Source: Spirochaetia bacterium (GTDB taxonomy: Bacteria > Spirochaetota > Spirochaetia > Treponematales > Breznakiellaceae). Taken from it: DNA of 39,609 bases. The stretch lies in the NCBI GenBank assembly GCA_025997675.1, contig BNUX01000019.1, positions 1 to 39,609 on the forward strand, in the 5' to 3' direction. This document shows, piece after piece, positions 39,500 to 39,609 of this stretch. Position numbers and translations under genes: made by a program. Under the pieces are notes generated by a model. The model saw nothing but the letters and a program-made list of their open reading frames with translations. It made no database searches and was not told where the DNA came from. Every line of letters begins with the position of its first letter. The first letter of the stretch is position 1.

Positions 39500-39609
39500 T
39501 ATGTCATTGCCGCTGGGGGGAATAACTCCTTACAAGAGGGGTCAACCCTGCCTGTAAAACGCCTCGGGACGAGCATGGGGGCCATTATCTCCGAGGGGTT
39601 TGTGAAGAT
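39497..39609 (+). pseudogene. Inverted, diverged partial copy of the aldolase 5' region (truncated by window edge)
   Basis: Read on the plus strand, these 37 codons give EYVIAAGGNNSLQEGSTLPV and then KRLGTSMGAIISEGFVK, homologous to aldolase residues 18-54. Nine codons differ, all changing the amino acid, with 11 base changes at codon positions 1 or 2 and none at position 3. The preceding sequence does not encode the aldolase N-terminus, and no in-frame ATG is visible before it. It could be a remnant, or the edge of a second aldolase-like gene with a different 5' end. What lies to the right is unknown. Confidence 0.65.

Noticed and set aside
39387..39585. Upstream extension of the aldolase frame to an ATG at 39585
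   Set aside because: The extra 66 codons read the antisense strand of the inverted aldolase copy and the 21-bp repeat. Family homology begins at the ATG at 39387.
39224..39609. Template/variable repeat pair of a diversity-generating retroelement
   Set aside because: Substitutions are not adenine-specific in either direction (for example G/C, TT/CC and C/T changes), the repeats are inverted, and no reverse transcriptase gene is present in the window.
1..39609. CRISPR arrays, tRNA or rRNA genes and insertion sequences
   Set aside because: I found no regularly spaced repeats, cloverleaf-type sequences, transposase-like proteins or terminal inverted repeats with target duplications. The only sizeable repeat pair is the aldolase one at the right edge. 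A short RNA could still be missed by eye.

Overview
This is a GC-rich, densely packed bacterial chromosome segment with many 1-4 nt gene overlaps. I see no phage, insertion sequence, CRISPR array, tRNA or rRNA. The gene set points to a strict anaerobe: rubrerythrin plus rubredoxin, a giant BadF/HgdC-type radical activase, corrinoid/methyl-folate methyl transfer proteins and a radical SAM protein. A free-living or termite-gut treponeme-like spirochaete is my best guess, but this is inference from general gene content and not shown by a marker gene.

Layout. (1) 1-742: an AT-rich terminator from an upstream gene, then a Uma2-family nuclease gene. (2) 723-7367, minus strand: a tight operon tex, GGDEF cyclase, rsmG, purE, purC, purF. 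(3) 7531-9818, plus strand: a MATE exporter overlapping a radical SAM gene. (4) 9802-19372, minus strand: valS, a small SpoT-like HD hydrolase, a VanY-type carboxypeptidase lipoprotein, a 1469-aa 2-hydroxyacyl-CoA dehydratase-type activase fusion, a CmpB-like membrane protein and an HD hydrolase. (5) 19612-23301: a methyl-transfer locus with a DUF2284 metal-binding protein, a methyl-H4folate:corrinoid methyltransferase, its corrinoid protein and a convergent PucR-type regulator. The regulator gene is also the last gene of the next operon. (6) 23292-27500, minus strand: yajC, secD, secF, ispH. (7) 27571-28670, minus strand: rubrerythrin, a 54-aa rubredoxin and a 96-aa unknown. (8) 28752-34382: two envelope clusters read outward from a shared, nearly symmetric promoter at about 31083. 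One encodes a membrane protein and a TPR lipoprotein; the other a TPR lipoprotein, a LysM lytic transglycosylase and an exported unknown. (9) 34419-39387, minus strand: a sugar-phosphate cassette of class II aldolase, PHP-domain protein, SDR and SorE-like MDR dehydrogenase. (10) 39464-39609: a 21-bp tandem repeat and an inverted, diverged copy of the 5' part of the aldolase gene, cut by the window edge.

Two observations stand out. First, at least six transcription-unit starts have a sigma-70-like promoter whose -10 hexamer ends 6-7 nt before the start codon, with no usable Shine-Dalgarno. This predicts leaderless mRNAs. Other starts in the same window have normal Shine-Dalgarno sites. Second, the right edge carries a 113-nt inverted copy of aldolase codons 18-54. 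By my hand alignment it is 90% identical, and all 11 differences fall in codon positions 1 and 2. The corrinoid locus also has a tandem TGCA-N5-TGCAAT motif just upstream of the methyltransferase, a plausible operator for the neighbouring PucR-type regulator.
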